Positions 52,132-61,968 of a stretch of 64,000 bases of DNA are shown piece after piece. The stretch spans positions 22,580-86,579 of the forward strand of contig NZ_SRXO01000028.1 of the NCBI RefSeq assembly GCF_008360935.1, in the 5' to 3' direction. This stretch comes from Siccirubricoccus phaeus (GTDB taxonomy: Bacteria; Pseudomonadota; Alphaproteobacteria; Acetobacterales; Acetobacteraceae). A model generated the notes under the pieces. That model did no database searches. It saw only the letters and a program-made list of their open reading frames with translations, and was not told the origin of the DNA. The position numbers and the translations under genes were made by a program. Positions within the stretch are counted from its first letter, which is position 1; each line of letters opens with the position of its first letter.

Positions 52132-53184
52132 ATGCAGGATACAGCGCCGGTGCTGGAGGTGGAAGGGCTCGGCCTGCCGGGGGCAGGGCTGCGGGCGCTG
52201 GATCTGCGGCTGGGCGCGGGGGAGGTGGTGGCGCTGCTCGGCGCCGGGGCCGGGGCGGTGCTGGCGGTGCTGGCCGGCCAGGCGAGGGCTGCGGCGGGGC
52301 GGGTGCGGCTGCCGGGCGGGCCGCCCGGGCTGCTGCCGCCGCCGGCGGCGCTGTTCCGCAACCGCACGGTGCTGGAGAATCTGGCGCCCGGCCTGGCCGG
52401 CTGGCCGGCGGCGGAACGGCCCGCCCGGGCGGCACGGCTGCTGGCCCGGACCGGGCTGGAGGGGCAGGAGGGCAAGCGCCCGCCCCAGCTCAGCCCGGCG
52501 CAGCAGCTTCGGCTGTGCCTGGCGCGGGCGCTGGCGCCCGGCCCGGCGCTGCTGCTGCTGGACGATCCGCTGGCCGGGCTGGACCCCGGCCCGCGCCGCG
52601 CCCTGGCGCTGGAATGGCGCAGCCTGTTCCGCCGCCTGGGCCAGGCGGTGCTGCTGACCACGCCGGAAGGGGCGGAGGCGATGGCGCTGGCCGGGCGGCT
52701 GCTGGTGCTGGAGGCCGGCGAGGTGGTGCAGGAGGGCCCGCCCCAGGCGCTGTATGACGCGCCGGCCACCGCCTTCGTCGCCGGGCTGATCGGCGAGAAC
52801 AACCGCCTGCCTGGCACCGTGCTGGCGCTGGAGGAGGATATGGCCCGGGTGAGGCTGGATTGCGGGCCGGAGCTGGAGGCGCGGCTGGCCGATGCCGGCG
52901 GCCCGGGCAGCCGCTGCATCGTCGCGGTGCGGCCGGAGAAGGTGGCGGTGGCGGCCATGTCCGCCGAGGAGCTGGGGGAGGGCGCCCTGCCGGCCAGCCT
53001 GCAGGAGGTGGTCTTCCTGGGGCCGGAGGTCCGGCTGGTGCTGGGGGTGGGGGAGGGCGGGGTGCTGGTGGCCCGGCGGCCGCCGGGCGGGCGGCTGCCG
53101 CGGGTGGGCGGCCCGGCCGCCGTCGCCTGGGATGCCTATGCTGCCTTCGCCTACCGCGAGACCCCCATGATCTTATCCCCATGA
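52132..53184 (+). CDS. Degenerate PotA/MalK-type ABC ATPase with TOBE domain (probably not an active ATPase)
   Basis: 350 residues, with the length and C-terminal TOBE domain (about 235-340, IVAVRPEKVAV) of sugar/polyamine importer ATPases. The catalytic motifs are altered: Walker A reads GAGAGAVL without GK[ST], the Q-loop Gln is absent before ALFRNRTVLENL, the signature is LSPAQ, Walker B ends in DDP in place of DEP, and the H-loop reads TTPEG without His. The frame is intact, so it is a pseudo-ATPase or a gene in decay rather than a pseudogene by stop codons. No permease or receptor is next to it. Confidence 0.8.
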   Translation: MQDTAPVLEVEGLGLPGAGLRALDLRLGAGEVVALLGAGAGAVLAVLAGQARAAAGRVRLPGGPPGLLPPPAALFRNRTVLENLAPGLAGWPAAERPARAARLLARTGLEGQEGKRPPQLSPAQQLRLCLARALAPGPALLLLDDPLAGLDPGPRRALALEWRSLFRRLGQAVLLTTPEGAEAMALAGRLLVLEAGEVVQEGPPQALYDAPATAFVAGLIGENNRLPGTVLALEEDMARVRLDCGPELEARLADAGGPGSRCIVAVRPEKVAVAAMSAEELGEGALPASLQEVVFLGPEVRLVLGVGEGGVLVARRPPGGRLPRVGGPAAVAWDAYAAFAYRETPMILSP

Positions 53185-53189
53185 CGACA

Positions 53190-53290
53190 TCCCCATGACG
53201 TTGCTGCGCAACGTCATGGGGGCCCCTGGAGGGGCTGGGCGAGCGGCGCGTCGCACGGCCTGAAGCGGCAAAGCCGCGGCAGGGCAGCAG
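53190..53290 (-). repeat. Dispersed two-hairpin repeat, ACGTC family (inverted)
   Basis: CCCATGACGTTGC-T-GCGCAACGTCATGGG hairpin, then GGCAAAGCCGCGGCAGGGC. Compare 24068-24176. Confidence 0.85.
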
Positions 53291-53340
53291 GCGATCCGGT
53301 TCGCAGCGCCGCCACCAGCCCCGGCGGCAGGAGGCTCGGT

Positions 53341-53560
53341 GCGGGCGACGAGGCAGCACGGGGCGGCTTGGGGCCGGCGGCGCGCATTGTGGGGACGGGT
53401 GCCCTTGGTGGATGGGCGACGAGCCAGCATGGGGCGGCTGGCGGCTGGCGGCGGGCACCGAGGGGAGGGCGCCCGTCGCGGGCGGGCGACAGGCCATGGT
53501 GGGCTGGCGCCGCCGCCGATGCCCGGCAGCCTATGGCCGCAGGCAGCATCGCCCTTGGCG
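53341..53560 (+). repeat. Degenerate ~71-bp tandem repeat upstream of SOD
   Basis: GGGCGACGAGGCAGCACGGG (53343), GGGCGACGAGCCAGCATGGG (53414) and a diverged GGGCGACAGGCCATGGTGGG (53484) begin three imperfect copies about 71 bases apart. Reading frames through it are not convincing as genes. The rest of the 53291-53610 gap holds nothing else recognised. Confidence 0.6.
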
Positions 53561-53610
53561 GGGTACGGAGGGCCGCCCATCTTGGCCGCAACCATCAAGG
53601 GAGACCGAGG

Positions 53611-54357
53611 ATGCCCGCCACCGCCGCCCGCCGCGCCCTGTTCCTGGGGGCCGGCGCTGCCCTCACCCTCGCCTTGCCACGCCGGGTCTTCGCCCAGGCG
53701 GCGGCACCGGCATCCGCCCCGCCGCCTTCCGGCCCCTTCACCCTGCCGCCCCTGCCCTATGCCAATGACGCCAATGAGGCGGCGATCGACGCCCGCACCA
53801 TGCAGATCCACCACGACCTGCACCACGCGGCCTATGTGAACAACCTGAACGCCGCGCTGCGCGAGCACAGCCAGCTCCACGCCCTGAAGCTGGAGGATCT
53901 GCTGGCGAAGCTCGGCGAGCTGCCGGAGGGCATCCGCGCCGCGGTGCGCAACAATGGCGGCGGCCATGCCAACCACACCATGTTCTGGGGCGTGATGGGC
54001 GGGCGCGGCGGCCAGCCTTCCGGCGAGCTGCTGGCGGCGATCGACCGCGACCTGGGCGGCTTCGACCAGTTCCGCACCCGCTTTGAGCAGGCAGCGAACA
54101 CCCAATTCGGCTCCGGCTGGGCCTTCGTCACAGTGACGCGGGAAGGGCGGCTGGCGATCCAGCAGAAGCCCAACCAGGACACGCCGCTGATGGAAGGCGG
54201 CCGCGCGCTGCTGGGCAATGACGTGTGGGAGCACGCCTACTACCTGCGCTACCAGAACCGCCGCCCGGAATACACCCGCGCCTGGTGGAATGTGGTGAAT
54301 TGGGATTCCGTCGCGCAGCGCTACGCCGCCGCCAAGGCCGGCACGCTGACGATTTGA
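53611..54357 (+). CDS. Exported Mn/Fe superoxide dismutase
   Basis: 248 residues. The metal ligands are complete: His in QIHHDLHHAAYVNNLN, His in GGHANHTMFW, and Asp/His in GNDVWEHAYYLRYQNRR. GSGWAFVTV and NQDTPLM are of the Mn-type side. The first ~40 residues are an export leader: TAARRALFLGAGAALTLALPRRVFAQ, with an RR pair that fits Tat. An exported Mn/Fe-SOD would protect the periplasm from superoxide. ATG 53611 follows AGGGAGACCGAGG. Confidence 0.9.
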   Translation: MPATAARRALFLGAGAALTLALPRRVFAQAAAPASAPPPSGPFTLPPLPYANDANEAAIDARTMQIHHDLHHAAYVNNLNAALREHSQLHALKLEDLLAKLGELPEGIRAAVRNNGGGHANHTMFWGVMGGRGGQPSGELLAAIDRDLGGFDQFRTRFEQAANTQFGSGWAFVTVTREGRLAIQQKPNQDTPLMEGGRALLGNDVWEHAYYLRYQNRRPEYTRAWWNVVNWDSVAQRYAAAKAGTLTI

Positions 54358-54456
54358 CCCCCGCAAGGTCGCTGCGCGCCCTTGCGGGAGCCCCGGAGGC
54401 GCCGGGCGATCGGCGCCTCGCACAGCCTGGCGCGGCAAAGCCGCGCCAGGGCAACG
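54358..54456 (-). repeat. Dispersed two-hairpin repeat, ACGTC family (inverted, diverged)
   Basis: CCCGCAAGGTCGCTGCGCGCC, GGAGCCCCGGAGG, then GGCGCGGCAAAGCCGCGCC. Shares order with 53190-53290. It begins directly after the SOD stop. Confidence 0.7.
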
Positions 54457-54554
54457 GGCAGCGTGGGCGGCAAGGGGGAGCGGGGCGTCCGGCGGCGGGA
54501 ACTTGGGCGCAGGGGCGCGGTTGAGGCCGCATCCCCCTGACCCCGAGGTGCCCC

Positions 54555-55616
54555 ATGGCGTGGATCCGGCTGAAGCCGCTCTCGCAGCAGACCATCGTCA
54601 TCACCGGCGCCAGCTCCGGCATCGGCCTGGCCACCGCCCGGGCCGCGGCCCGGGCCGGCGCGGCGGTCTTCCTCATCGCCCGCAATGAGGAGGCGCTGGC
54701 GCATATCGTCGAGGAGCTGCGCCACCGCGGCGCCCGCGCCGATTACGCCGTGGCCGATGTCGGCAAGCTGGAGGAGCTGGAGGCGGCGGCGAAGAAGGCC
54801 GAGGAGGCCTTCGGCGGCTTCGATTCCTGGGTGAACGATGCCGGCACCTCGGTCTTCGGCGCGCTGGAGAAGCTGCCGCTCGAGGATCACCGCCGGCTGT
54901 TCGAGACGAATTACTGGGGCGTGGTGCATGGCAGCACCATCGCGGCGCGGGCGCTGCGCCGGCGCGGCGGCGCCATCATCAATGTCGGCAGCGTGCTCTC
55001 CGACCGCGCCATGATGCTGCAGGGCGCCTATTCCGCCACCAAGCATGCGGTGCGCGCCTTCACTGACGCGCTGCGCATGGAGCTGGAGCGGGAGGGCGCG
55101 CCGATCAGCGTGACGCTCATCAAGCCCTCCGGCATCGAGACGCCCTTCCAGGAGCATGCGAAGAACCTGCTGGGCACGCCGGGCGTGCGGATTCCGCCGC
55201 CGGCCTATGACCCGCGGCTGGTGGCGCGCGCCATCCTACATGCCTGCGCGCATCGCAAGCGGGAGATCGTGGTGGGCTTCGGCGGGCATGCCATCTCGCT
55301 GATGGGCAACCTCTTCCCGCGTGCCACCGACCGGGTGCTGGAAGCGGTGGGCTTCAGCGCGCAGACCACGCAGAAGCGGCCGAAGCCGGCGCGGGCGGAC
55401 AACCTTCACGAGCCGCGCGAGGACGGGACGGAGAAGAGCCTGATGCGGCCGGTGGCGCCGCTGCGGCGCACCAGCCTGTTCCTGGAAGCGCAGCTCCATC
55501 CGGCGCTGACCGCGACGGTGCTGGCGGGGCTCGGCGCCCTGGCCGCCGGCGCGCTGGCGGCGCGCGGCCAGCGGCGGATGCCGGCGCCGCGACGCCTCGC
55601 GCAGCGCTGGCACTGA
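54555..55616 (+). CDS. SDR-family oxidoreductase with C-terminal extension
   Basis: 353 residues. Classical SDR core: TGASSGIG at about 18-25, NDAG where most have NNAG, the Ser in NVGSVLSDRAM, and YSATK near residue 160. About 120 extra residues follow the core, with two hydrophobic stretches (GGHAISLMGNLFPRA, and TATVLAGLGALAAGALAARG), so the C-terminus may associate with a membrane. Similar long SDRs occur in alphaproteobacteria with unknown substrates. ATG 54555 is used; no ribosome-binding site is strong. It converges on the acetamidase gene. Confidence 0.85.
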   Translation: MAWIRLKPLSQQTIVITGASSGIGLATARAAARAGAAVFLIARNEEALAHIVEELRHRGARADYAVADVGKLEELEAAAKKAEEAFGGFDSWVNDAGTSVFGALEKLPLEDHRRLFETNYWGVVHGSTIAARALRRRGGAIINVGSVLSDRAMMLQGAYSATKHAVRAFTDALRMELEREGAPISVTLIKPSGIETPFQEHAKNLLGTPGVRIPPPAYDPRLVARAILHACAHRKREIVVGFGGHAISLMGNLFPRATDRVLEAVGFSAQTTQKRPKPARADNLHEPREDGTEKSLMRPVAPLRRTSLFLEAQLHPALTATVLAGLGALAAGALAARGQRRMPAPRRLAQRWH

Positions 55617-55624
55617 GGCGACGG

Positions 55625-55651
55625 GCCTGAAGCGGCTTCACCGCTTCAGGC
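55625..55651. terminator. Bidirectional hairpin between convergent SDR and acetamidase genes
   Basis: GCCTGAAGCGG-CTTCA-CCGCTTCAGGC, an 11-bp perfect stem with 5-nt loop between the two stop codons. No T tract. Confidence 0.6.
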
Positions 55652-55674
55652 TGCGTCCTCCGTCGTGGGGAATG

Positions 55675-56640
55675 TCAGAACAGCAACCCCTTCTTCAGCA
55701 GGCCGTGCACGCCCTTCTCGCCATTCACCGTCTGCGTCACGTGGAAATCCACGCAGAGGCTGCAGAGCTGATAGGCATCGGCGGCCGAGAGGTTGGAGCG
55801 GGAGACGATGAAGGCGATCATCTCCCGCAGCGCCTGCTTCATCGCCAGGTCCAGATCCTCATGCATGCCCATGCTGATGAAATGGGTAGCGGTTTCGGCG
55901 CGCGGATACTTCAGCACCGGGTCGCGGGCGCCGCCGCCCTTTTCCAGGCTCAGGCGGAAATGGCCGGTGAGGCAGATCTCCAGCGCGTTGATGCAGACCT
56001 CGCCATCGCCCTGCACCCCGTGGCCGTCGCCGGCCGAGAAATTGGCGCCGGGGACGAAGACCGGGAGGTAGAGGGTGGCGCCGGCGCCGAGCTCCTTGTT
56101 GTCCAGGTTGCCGCCATGGGCGCGCGGCTCCTTGGTGGAGATCACGCCCCACTCCTCCGGCGGGGCGACGCCCATGACGCCGAAGAAGGGGGCGAGGGGC
56201 AGGGTGATGCCGGGGCCGACGGGGACCTGGCCGGTCATCGCCTGCCTGTCCACCGGGATGTGCAGGACGCGCTTGTAGGGGAAGTCCTCCGGCAGGGTGC
56301 CCATCAGCGGGCGGAAGGCGCAGAAGCCCCAGTCGCAGCCGAGGTCGATGCGCTCGATCTCAACCTTCAGGCAATCGCCGGGCTCGGCGCCCTTCACGGC
56401 GACGGGGCCGGTCAGGATGTGCGGGCCGAGGCGGGGGACGCCGGCGGCGTGGATGGCGGCGAGGCGGGGCGGCAGGGAAAGGCCGCTGGACGCGGGCGGC
56501 ATCACCTCCGGCCCGCCGGAGACGCATTCGAGGATGACGAGATCGCCCGGATCGACCTCCTTCACCGGCTTCACGGCAGCGTCGAAGGCGCCCCAGCGGA
56601 TGTTCTCGAGCGTGGGTTCGATGTGATGGGTGGCGGGCAA
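55675..56640 (-). CDS. Acetamidase/formamidase family protein
   Basis: 321 residues from TTG 56640, chosen because GAGGAG lies seven bases upstream and THHIEPTLENIRWGAFD is the family opening. ATG 56679 in the same frame would add 13 residues. Family motifs include SGLSLPPRLAAIHAAG, TGPVAVKGAEPGDCLKVEI and GANFSAGDGHGVQGDGE with metal-binding residues. It hydrolyses short amides to ammonia and the acid. The C-terminal NGEKGVHGLLKKGLLF is also typical. The gene is single, and no amide transporter is adjacent. Confidence 0.87.
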   Translation of the reverse strand: MPATHHIEPTLENIRWGAFDAAVKPVKEVDPGDLVILECVSGGPEVMPPASSGLSLPPRLAAIHAAGVPRLGPHILTGPVAVKGAEPGDCLKVEIERIDLGCDWGFCAFRPLMGTLPEDFPYKRVLHIPVDRQAMTGQVPVGPGITLPLAPFFGVMGVAPPEEWGVISTKEPRAHGGNLDNKELGAGATLYLPVFVPGANFSAGDGHGVQGDGEVCINALEICLTGHFRLSLEKGGGARDPVLKYPRAETATHFISMGMHEDLDLAMKQALREMIAFIVSRSNLSAADAYQLCSLCVDFHVTQTVNGEKGVHGLLKKGLLF

Positions 56641-56699
56641 GGGCGCGCTCCTCGGCGTTGGTCTTGGGGGGCGTGGCATTTTCCGTGCCGCGGTGTCGA

Positions 56700-56863
56700 G
56701 GAGGGCTCTGCCCTCCTCGAGCTCCACCCGCCAAAGGCCGAAGGGCCTTTGGAAACCATGAATTTTAGACCCGAAGGTCGAACCGCAAAACTCAAGGGTT
56801 CAAAGGGCCTTTCGGCCCTTTGCGGATGGGAGCTTGAGGGAGGGCAGAGCCCTCCCTCAACAC
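56700..56863. repeat. Dispersed repeat, CCAAAGGCC/GGCCTTTGG family
   Basis: GGGCTCTGCCCTCCTCGAGC, CCAAAGGCCGAAGGGCCTTTGG, ACCATGAATTTTAGACCCGA, GGTTCAAAGGGCCTTTCGGCC and GAGGGAGGGCAGAGCCCTCCC. The two ends are inverted copies of each other. It matches 25283-25412. It lies before the gcvP stop. Confidence 0.88.
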
Positions 56864-59815
56864 CTACTCGGCGGCCTGAAGCTGCATCTGCTGCGCATAG
56901 GCTTCCAGCGGCGCGCAGGTGCAGACCAGGTTCCGGTCGCCATGCACATTGTCCACCCGCTTCACCGGCGGCCAGAATTTATGCGCCCGCACGAAGGGCA
57001 GCGGGAAGGCGGCTTCCTCCCGGCTGTAGGGATGCTTCCACTCCGCCGCCATCACTTCCTCGGCGGTATGGGGCGCATTCTTCAGCGGGTTGTCGGCGCG
57101 GTCGCTGCGGCCCTGCTCCACCGCGCGGATTTCGGCGCGGATGGCGATCATCGCCTCGCAGAACCGGTCCAGCTCCGCCTTCGGCTCGCTCTCGGTGGGT
57201 TCCACCATCAGCGTGCCGGAGACCGGCCAGGACATGGTCGGCGCGTGGTAGCCGTAATCCTGCAGCCGCTTGGCGATATCCTCGACCAGCACGCCGCCGC
57301 CCTGCTGGAAGCCGCGGCAATCCAGGATGCATTCATGCGCCACCATGCCGCGGGCGCCGCGATAGAGCACCGGGAAATGCCCCTCCAGCCGCCTGGCGAT
57401 GTAGTTGGCGTTGAGGATCGCCACCTGCGTCGCCCGCGTCAGCCCCGCGGCGCCCATCATGCGGATATAGGCATAGGAGATGGGCAGGATGGCGGCGCTG
57501 CCGAAGGGCGCGGCACTCACCGGGCCATAGCCTGTCGCCGGCCCCGCCTCCGCCAGCAGCGGATGGTTCGGCAGATGCGGCGCCAGATGCGCCGCGACGC
57601 CGATCGGCCCCACCCCCGGCCCCCCGCCGCCATGCGGGATGCAGAAGGTCTTGTGGAGGTTCAGGTGGCAGACATCGGCGCCGATCGCCGCCGGCGAGGT
57701 CAGCCCGACCTGCGCATTCATGTTGGCGCCATCCATGTAGACCTGGCCGCCCTTCTCATGGATCAGGGCGCAGATCTCGCGGATGGCTTCCTCGAACACG
57801 CCATGCGTGCTCGGGTAGGTGATCATCAGCGCGGCCAGCCGGTCCGCATGCTGCTCCGCCCTGGCGCGTAGATCGGCCACGTCTACATTGCCGTCCCGGT
57901 CGCAGCCGACGACCACCACCTTCATCCCCGCCATCACCGCGGAGGCCGGGTTGGTGCCATGCGCACTGCTCGGGATCAGGCAGATGTCGCGCTGCCCCTG
58001 GCCCTGCGCCTGGTGCCAGGCGCGGATGGCCAGCAGCCCCGCATACTCGCCCTGGCTGCCGGCATTGGGCTGCAAGGAGACGGCGGCGAAGCCGGTGATG
58101 CCGGCCAGCCAGCCTTCCAGCCGGCGGATCAGCGTCAGATAGCCCTGCGCCTGGTCCACTGGGGCAAAGGGATGGATCCCCGCGAAGCCCGGCAGGGTGA
58201 TGGGGATCATCTCCGCCGTCGCGTTCAGCTTCATGGTGCAGGACCCCAGCGGGATCATGCTGCGGTTCAGCGCGACGTCCTTGTCCTCCAGCCGCTTCAG
58301 GTAGCGGAGCATGGCATGCTCGCTGTGATGGCTGTTGAACACCTCGGCGGTGCAGAAGGGCGAGGTGCGGGCGAGGGAGACGGGGATGCCGCCGGCCGGT
58401 TCCAGCGTCTCCAGCGCACCGCCGCCCAGCAGCTCGGCGAGGCTCGTCAGCTCCTCCCGCGTCACCGTCTCGTCGAGGGCGATGCCGATGAGCCCGCCCT
58501 CGCGCCGCAGGTTGAAGCCGCGGGCAAGCGCGGCGGCGGCGAGGGATTCGGCGCGGTCGCCAGCCTCGATGGCGATGGTGTCGAAGAAGGTGGCATGGCG
58601 CAGGGTGAAGCCGCCTTCCTCGGCGGCGGCGGCCAGCAGCCGCGCCTGCAGGGCGACGCGGCGGGCGATGCGCGTCAGCCCCTCCGGCCCATGCCACACC
58701 GCATACATGCCGGCCATGACGGCCAGCAGCACCTGGGCGGTGCAGATGTTGCTCGTCGCCTTCTCGCGGCGGATATGCTGCTCGCGCGTCTGAAGGGCCA
58801 GGCGCATGGCCGGGTTGCCGGCGGCATCGACGGAAACGCCCACCAGCCGCCCGGGCAGCAAGCGCTTCAGCGCATCCTTCACCGCCATATAGGCGGCATG
58901 CGGCCCGCCATAGCCCAGCGGCACGCCGAAGCGCTGGGTGGAGCCGACCACCACATCCGCGCCCATCTCGCCCGGTGGCCGCAGCAGCGTCAGCGCCAGC
59001 GGATCGGCGGCTACGATGGCAAGCCCGCCCGCCGCCTGCACCGCGGCGATCTCGGGTGCCAGGTCGCGCACCTCCCCCGTCGTGCCGGGGTATTGCAGCA
59101 GCAGCGCAAAGGGCTGCACCGTGGCGATGGCGGCGATGATCTCGGCCGGCGGCGCCACCACCACCTTGATCCCGACCGGCTCCGCCCGCACCCGCACCAC
59201 GGCCAGGGTCTGCGGATGCAGATCGGCGGCGACCAGCAGCGTGCTGCCCTTCCCCTTGTGCGCGGCATGGGCCAGCGCCACCGCCTCGGCCGCCGCCGTT
59301 GCCTCGTCCAGCAGGGAGGCGTTGGCGACGGGCAGCCCGGTGAGGTCCGCCATCATGGTCTGGAAATTCACCAGCGCTTCCAGCCGCCCCTGGGCGATTT
59401 CCGCCTGGTAGGGGGTGTAGGCGGTGTACCAGCCGGGGTTTTCCAGCACGTTGCGCAGGATGACCGGCGGCGTGTGGGTGCCGTGATAGCCGAGGCCGAT
59501 CAGCGACTTGATGTCGGCCCGGTTCTGCGCGGCGAGCGCCCGCAATTCGGCCAGCGCCGCCGCCTCCGTCGCCGGGGGCGGCAGCACGGAGAGGTCGGCG
59601 CCGGCGATCGCGGCCGGCACGGTGCGGCCGGCCAGCGCCTCCAGGCTCTCCGCGCCCACCAGCTTCAGCATGGCGGCGATCTCCGCCTCGCCCGGGCCGA
59701 TATGCCGGCGGGCGAATTCGCCGCGATCCTCAAGCGCGGCCAGCTCCTCGAGGAGATTGGCCTGGCGGGGCTGATTTACGCTTCGCTCCGCTCCGCGATC
59801 AGACCCGCCGCTCAC
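56864..59815 (-). CDS. gcvP: Glycine dehydrogenase (aminomethyl-transferring), P-protein
   Basis: Decarboxylates glycine with PLP and passes the aminomethyl group to lipoyl-GcvH. 983 residues, the full single-chain form. The PLP lysine is in [18 protein letters not shown]; the N-terminal half has [13 protein letters not shown] and [22 protein letters not shown]. The start is GTG 59815, whose GTGA overlaps the gcvH stop by four bases, so translation is coupled. It is the last gene of the gcvT-gcvH-gcvP operon and is controlled by the glycine riboswitch. Confidence 0.96.
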   Translation of the reverse strand: MSGGSDRGAERSVNQPRQANLLEELAALEDRGEFARRHIGPGEAEIAAMLKLVGAESLEALAGRTVPAAIAGADLSVLPPPATEAAALAELRALAAQNRADIKSLIGLGYHGTHTPPVILRNVLENPGWYTAYTPYQAEIAQGRLEALVNFQTMMADLTGLPVANASLLDEATAAAEAVALAHAAHKGKGSTLLVAADLHPQTLAVVRVRAEPVGIKVVVAPPAEIIAAIATVQPFALLLQYPGTTGEVRDLAPEIAAVQAAGGLAIVAADPLALTLLRPPGEMGADVVVGSTQRFGVPLGYGGPHAAYMAVKDALKRLLPGRLVGVSVDAAGNPAMRLALQTREQHIRREKATSNICTAQVLLAVMAGMYAVWHGPEGLTRIARRVALQARLLAAAAEEGGFTLRHATFFDTIAIEAGDRAESLAAAALARGFNLRREGGLIGIALDETVTREELTSLAELLGGGALETLEPAGGIPVSLARTSPFCTAEVFNSHHSEHAMLRYLKRLEDKDVALNRSMIPLGSCTMKLNATAEMIPITLPGFAGIHPFAPVDQAQGYLTLIRRLEGWLAGITGFAAVSLQPNAGSQGEYAGLLAIRAWHQAQGQGQRDICLIPSSAHGTNPASAVMAGMKVVVVGCDRDGNVDVADLRARAEQHADRLAALMITYPSTHGVFEEAIREICALIHEKGGQVYMDGANMNAQVGLTSPAAIGADVCHLNLHKTFCIPHGGGGPGVGPIGVAAHLAPHLPNHPLLAEAGPATGYGPVSAAPFGSAAILPISYAYIRMMGAAGLTRATQVAILNANYIARRLEGHFPVLYRGARGMVAHECILDCRGFQQGGGVLVEDIAKRLQDYGYHAPTMSWPVSGTLMVEPTESEPKAELDRFCEAMIAIRAEIRAVEQGRSDRADNPLKNAPHTAEEVMAAEWKHPYSREEAAFPLPFVRAHKFWPPVKRVDNVHGDRNLVCTCAPLEAYAQQMQLQAAE

Positions 59816-60189
59816 GCCAGGCTCTCCACGAAGGCGGCATAGGCGGCATCGTCCAGCAGGGCGGCGATCTCCGCCGGGTCCTTGGGCTCGATCTTGAAGA
59901 ACCAGCCCTCGCCGGTGGGCTCGCGGTTGATCAGGCCGGGGTCTTCGGTCAGGGCGCTGTTCACCTCGGTGATGGTGCCGGCGATCGGGGCATAGACGTC
60001 GGAGGCGGCCTTCACGCTCTCCACCACCGCGATGGCCTCGCCGGCGGTGACCTCGCGGCCCACCTCCGGCAGCTCGACGAAGACCACGTCGCCCAGGGCG
60101 TTCTGGGCGTGGTCGGTGATGCCGATGGTGGCGGCGTCGCCATCCGCCCGCACCCATTCATGGTCCTTGGTGAAGCGCAGTTCGGACAT
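59812..60189 (-). CDS. gcvH: Glycine cleavage system H protein
   Basis: 125 residues. The lipoylation site is Lys60 in [14 protein letters not shown]; the opening [13 protein letters not shown] and the end [18 protein letters not shown] are normal. It shuttles the methylamine intermediate between GcvP, GcvT and the L protein. ATG 60189 has GGGAGG upstream. It is 14 bases after gcvT and overlaps gcvP. Confidence 0.97.
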   Translation of the reverse strand: MSELRFTKDHEWVRADGDAATIGITDHAQNALGDVVFVELPEVGREVTAGEAIAVVESVKAASDVYAPIAGTITEVNSALTEDPGLINREPTGEGWFFKIEPKDPAEIAALLDDAAYAAFVESLA

Positions 60190-60203
60190 TGGGAGGAGAT
60201 CCT

Positions 60204-61310
60204 TTATCGGGCGTAGCGGTGGGGGATGAAGGGCATGGGGGCGACCCGGGCGGGCAGGGGCTTGCCACGCACCAGCAGCTCCAGCGCGGTGCCGTCCGCG
60301 GCGTGCTCGCGGGCGACGTAGCCCATGGCCATGGGGCCACCCAGGCTGGGGCCGAAGCCGCCGGAGGTGATCTCGCCGATCTGCGCGCCGCCCGGGGCAT
60401 GGATGGGGGTATGGCCACGGGCCGGCTGGCGGCCTTCCGGCTTCAGCCCGACGCGGAGGCGCTGCGGGCCGTTCGCCAGCTCCTCCCGCACCCGCTCGGC
60501 GCCCGGAAAGTCCCAGGCCATGCGGCGGCGCTTGCCGAGGGTCCAGATCAGCGCCGCCTCGACCGGGCTGGTCGTCTCGTCGATATCGGAGCCGTAGAGG
60601 CAGAGGCCCGCTTCCAGCCGCAGGGAATCCCGGGCGCCGAGGCCGGCGGGCGCGACGCCCGGCTGCGCCAGCAGGGTCTTCGCCAGGGTCTCGGCCTGTT
60701 CGGCGGGGCAGGAGATTTCCCAGCCATCCTCGCCGGTATAGCCGCTACGGCTGGCGAGCACCGGCACGCCGGCGATCTCCGCCGCGGCGACGCCCATGAA
60801 GGAGAGAGCGGTCAGCGCCGGGGCCAGCCCCCCCAGGGCGGCGGCAGCGCCTGGGCCTTGCAGGGCCAGCAGGGCGCGGTCCGGCAGGGGCTGCAGCGTC
60901 ACGCCGGCCGGCAGGGCGGCGGCGATCAGGGCGAAATCCTCGGCCTTGCGGCTGGCATTCGCCACCAGGAAGAGCCGGTCGCCGAGATTGGCGACCATGA
61001 AATCGTCGAAGATGCCGCCCGCTTCGGTGGTCAGCAGCCCGTAGCGCTGGCGGCCCGGCTTCAGCCCCTGGACATCGGCCGGCGTCACCCGCTCCAGCGC
61101 CGCCGCGGCGCCGTCACCGAGGATCTCCGCCTGGCCCATATGGGAGACATCGAACAGCCCTGCCTGGGCGCGGGTGTGCAGATGCTCCGCCAGGATGCCG
61201 GCCGGGTACTGCACCGGCATGGCGTAGCCGGCGAAGGGCACCATGCGGGCGCCGAGGCTGCGATGCAGCGAATCGAGCGGGGTGGTGAGCAAGCTCTCGG
61301 TGTCGGCCAC
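60204..61310 (-). CDS. gcvT: Aminomethyltransferase (T protein) of the glycine cleavage system
   Basis: 368 residues. Family features are [28 protein letters not shown] with the catalytic-site Asp, [13 protein letters not shown] and, near the end, [16 protein letters not shown]. It releases ammonia and forms methylenetetrahydrofolate. The start is GTG 61310 with AGGGGG close by; an upstream frame to 61397 reads into the riboswitch. First gene of gcvT-gcvH-gcvP, 42 bases from the aptamer end. Confidence 0.95.
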   Translation of the reverse strand: MADTESLLTTPLDSLHRSLGARMVPFAGYAMPVQYPAGILAEHLHTRAQAGLFDVSHMGQAEILGDGAAAALERVTPADVQGLKPGRQRYGLLTTEAGGIFDDFMVANLGDRLFLVANASRKAEDFALIAAALPAGVTLQPLPDRALLALQGPGAAAALGGLAPALTALSFMGVAAAEIAGVPVLASRSGYTGEDGWEISCPAEQAETLAKTLLAQPGVAPAGLGARDSLRLEAGLCLYGSDIDETTSPVEAALIWTLGKRRRMAWDFPGAERVREELANGPQRLRVGLKPEGRQPARGHTPIHAPGGAQIGEITSGGFGPSLGGPMAMGYVAREHAADGTALELLVRGKPLPARVAPMPFIPHRYAR

Positions 61311-61351
61311 GAATCCCCCTGCCGCGGTGGCGGCGTGAGTTGCGCTCGTGG

Positions 61352-61556
61352 CCCCCCTCTGTCCGGTAACCTGAGAGATTCGGCGCCCCTCTCGCATCCC
61401 GTGATGCGTTGCGGTGCCTTACTCCGTCGGTGCCAGGGCCTTGCGGCCCCAGGCTTTCCAGAGGTCCCTACCCGCGCGGCCCTTCTGCCTGAGCGTTTCC
61501 GGGGGCCGGTTGCGCCTTCGGCGGGGGCGGTAGGCCCCTCTCTCCCGCGCGGGGTC
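61352..61556 (-). ncRNA. Tandem glycine riboswitch upstream of gcvT
   Basis: Minus strand. Aptamer 1 has CGGGAGAGAGGGGCC, GCCGAAGGCGCAACCG, CGGAAACGCTCAGGCA and GACCTCTGGAAAG. Aptamer 2 has CACCGACGGAGTAAGG, GCGAGAGGGGCGCCGAATC, TCTCAGGTTACCGGACAG and AGGGGGG. Both show the conserved glycine-aptamer core, so two cooperating ligand sites are likely. It should switch the gcv operon on when glycine is abundant. Confidence 0.95.
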
Positions 61557-61647
61557 TGCGGGTAAGCCGGGTCTAGCCCGGGAGGGGGCGGAGGCGCAAC
61601 GCCCAAGCTCCGGAGCCGCGGCAATCGAGGCCCGGCCCTCGAGTCGG

Positions 61648-61742
61648 CCCGTTCAACCCGCGGGCCAAAAACGCAGACCGGGGTCCGGGGCCAGGTCCTG
61701 GCCCCGGTGGGGGTTCGGGGGCAAAGCCCCCGATCGGGGGGG
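61648..61742. repeat. Dispersed GC-rich repeat, GGGGTCCGGGG family
   Basis: CCGTTCAACCCGCGGGCC, ACGCAGACCGGGGTCCGG, GCCAGGTCCTGGCCCCGG and GGGTTCGGGGGCAAAGCCCCC, close to 45530-45606. It lies upstream of the gcv promoter; no gene occurs between 61557 and 61968. Confidence 0.8.
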
Positions 61743-61968
61743 CCGAAGCAGGGGCGCGCCCTGGGCAACCGGCTCTGCCCCCAACGGCCACCGCGGCCCC
61801 CGTTGACAAGCCCGGCAGGCCCCGGCTTTGCTTTCCGCAGCGCGCCGGCAGGGCGCCGCCGGCCCGCGGCAAGGGACCATTCCCACCTGTCCAGCCTTGC
61901 CCGGCCCTATCGCGTCTTCTTTCAGCCTGGTGTCAGCGGGTTTCAGGCGCTTGCGAAAGAAGCTCGCC

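Noticed and set aside
52132..53184. Pseudogene call for the ABC ATPase
   Set aside because: The frame is complete with an intact TOBE domain and no stop or frameshift, so it is listed as a CDS with degenerate motifs.
57959..59842. 627-residue plus-strand frame opposite gcvP
   Set aside because: Antisense shadow of gcvP, no domain and no ribosome-binding site.
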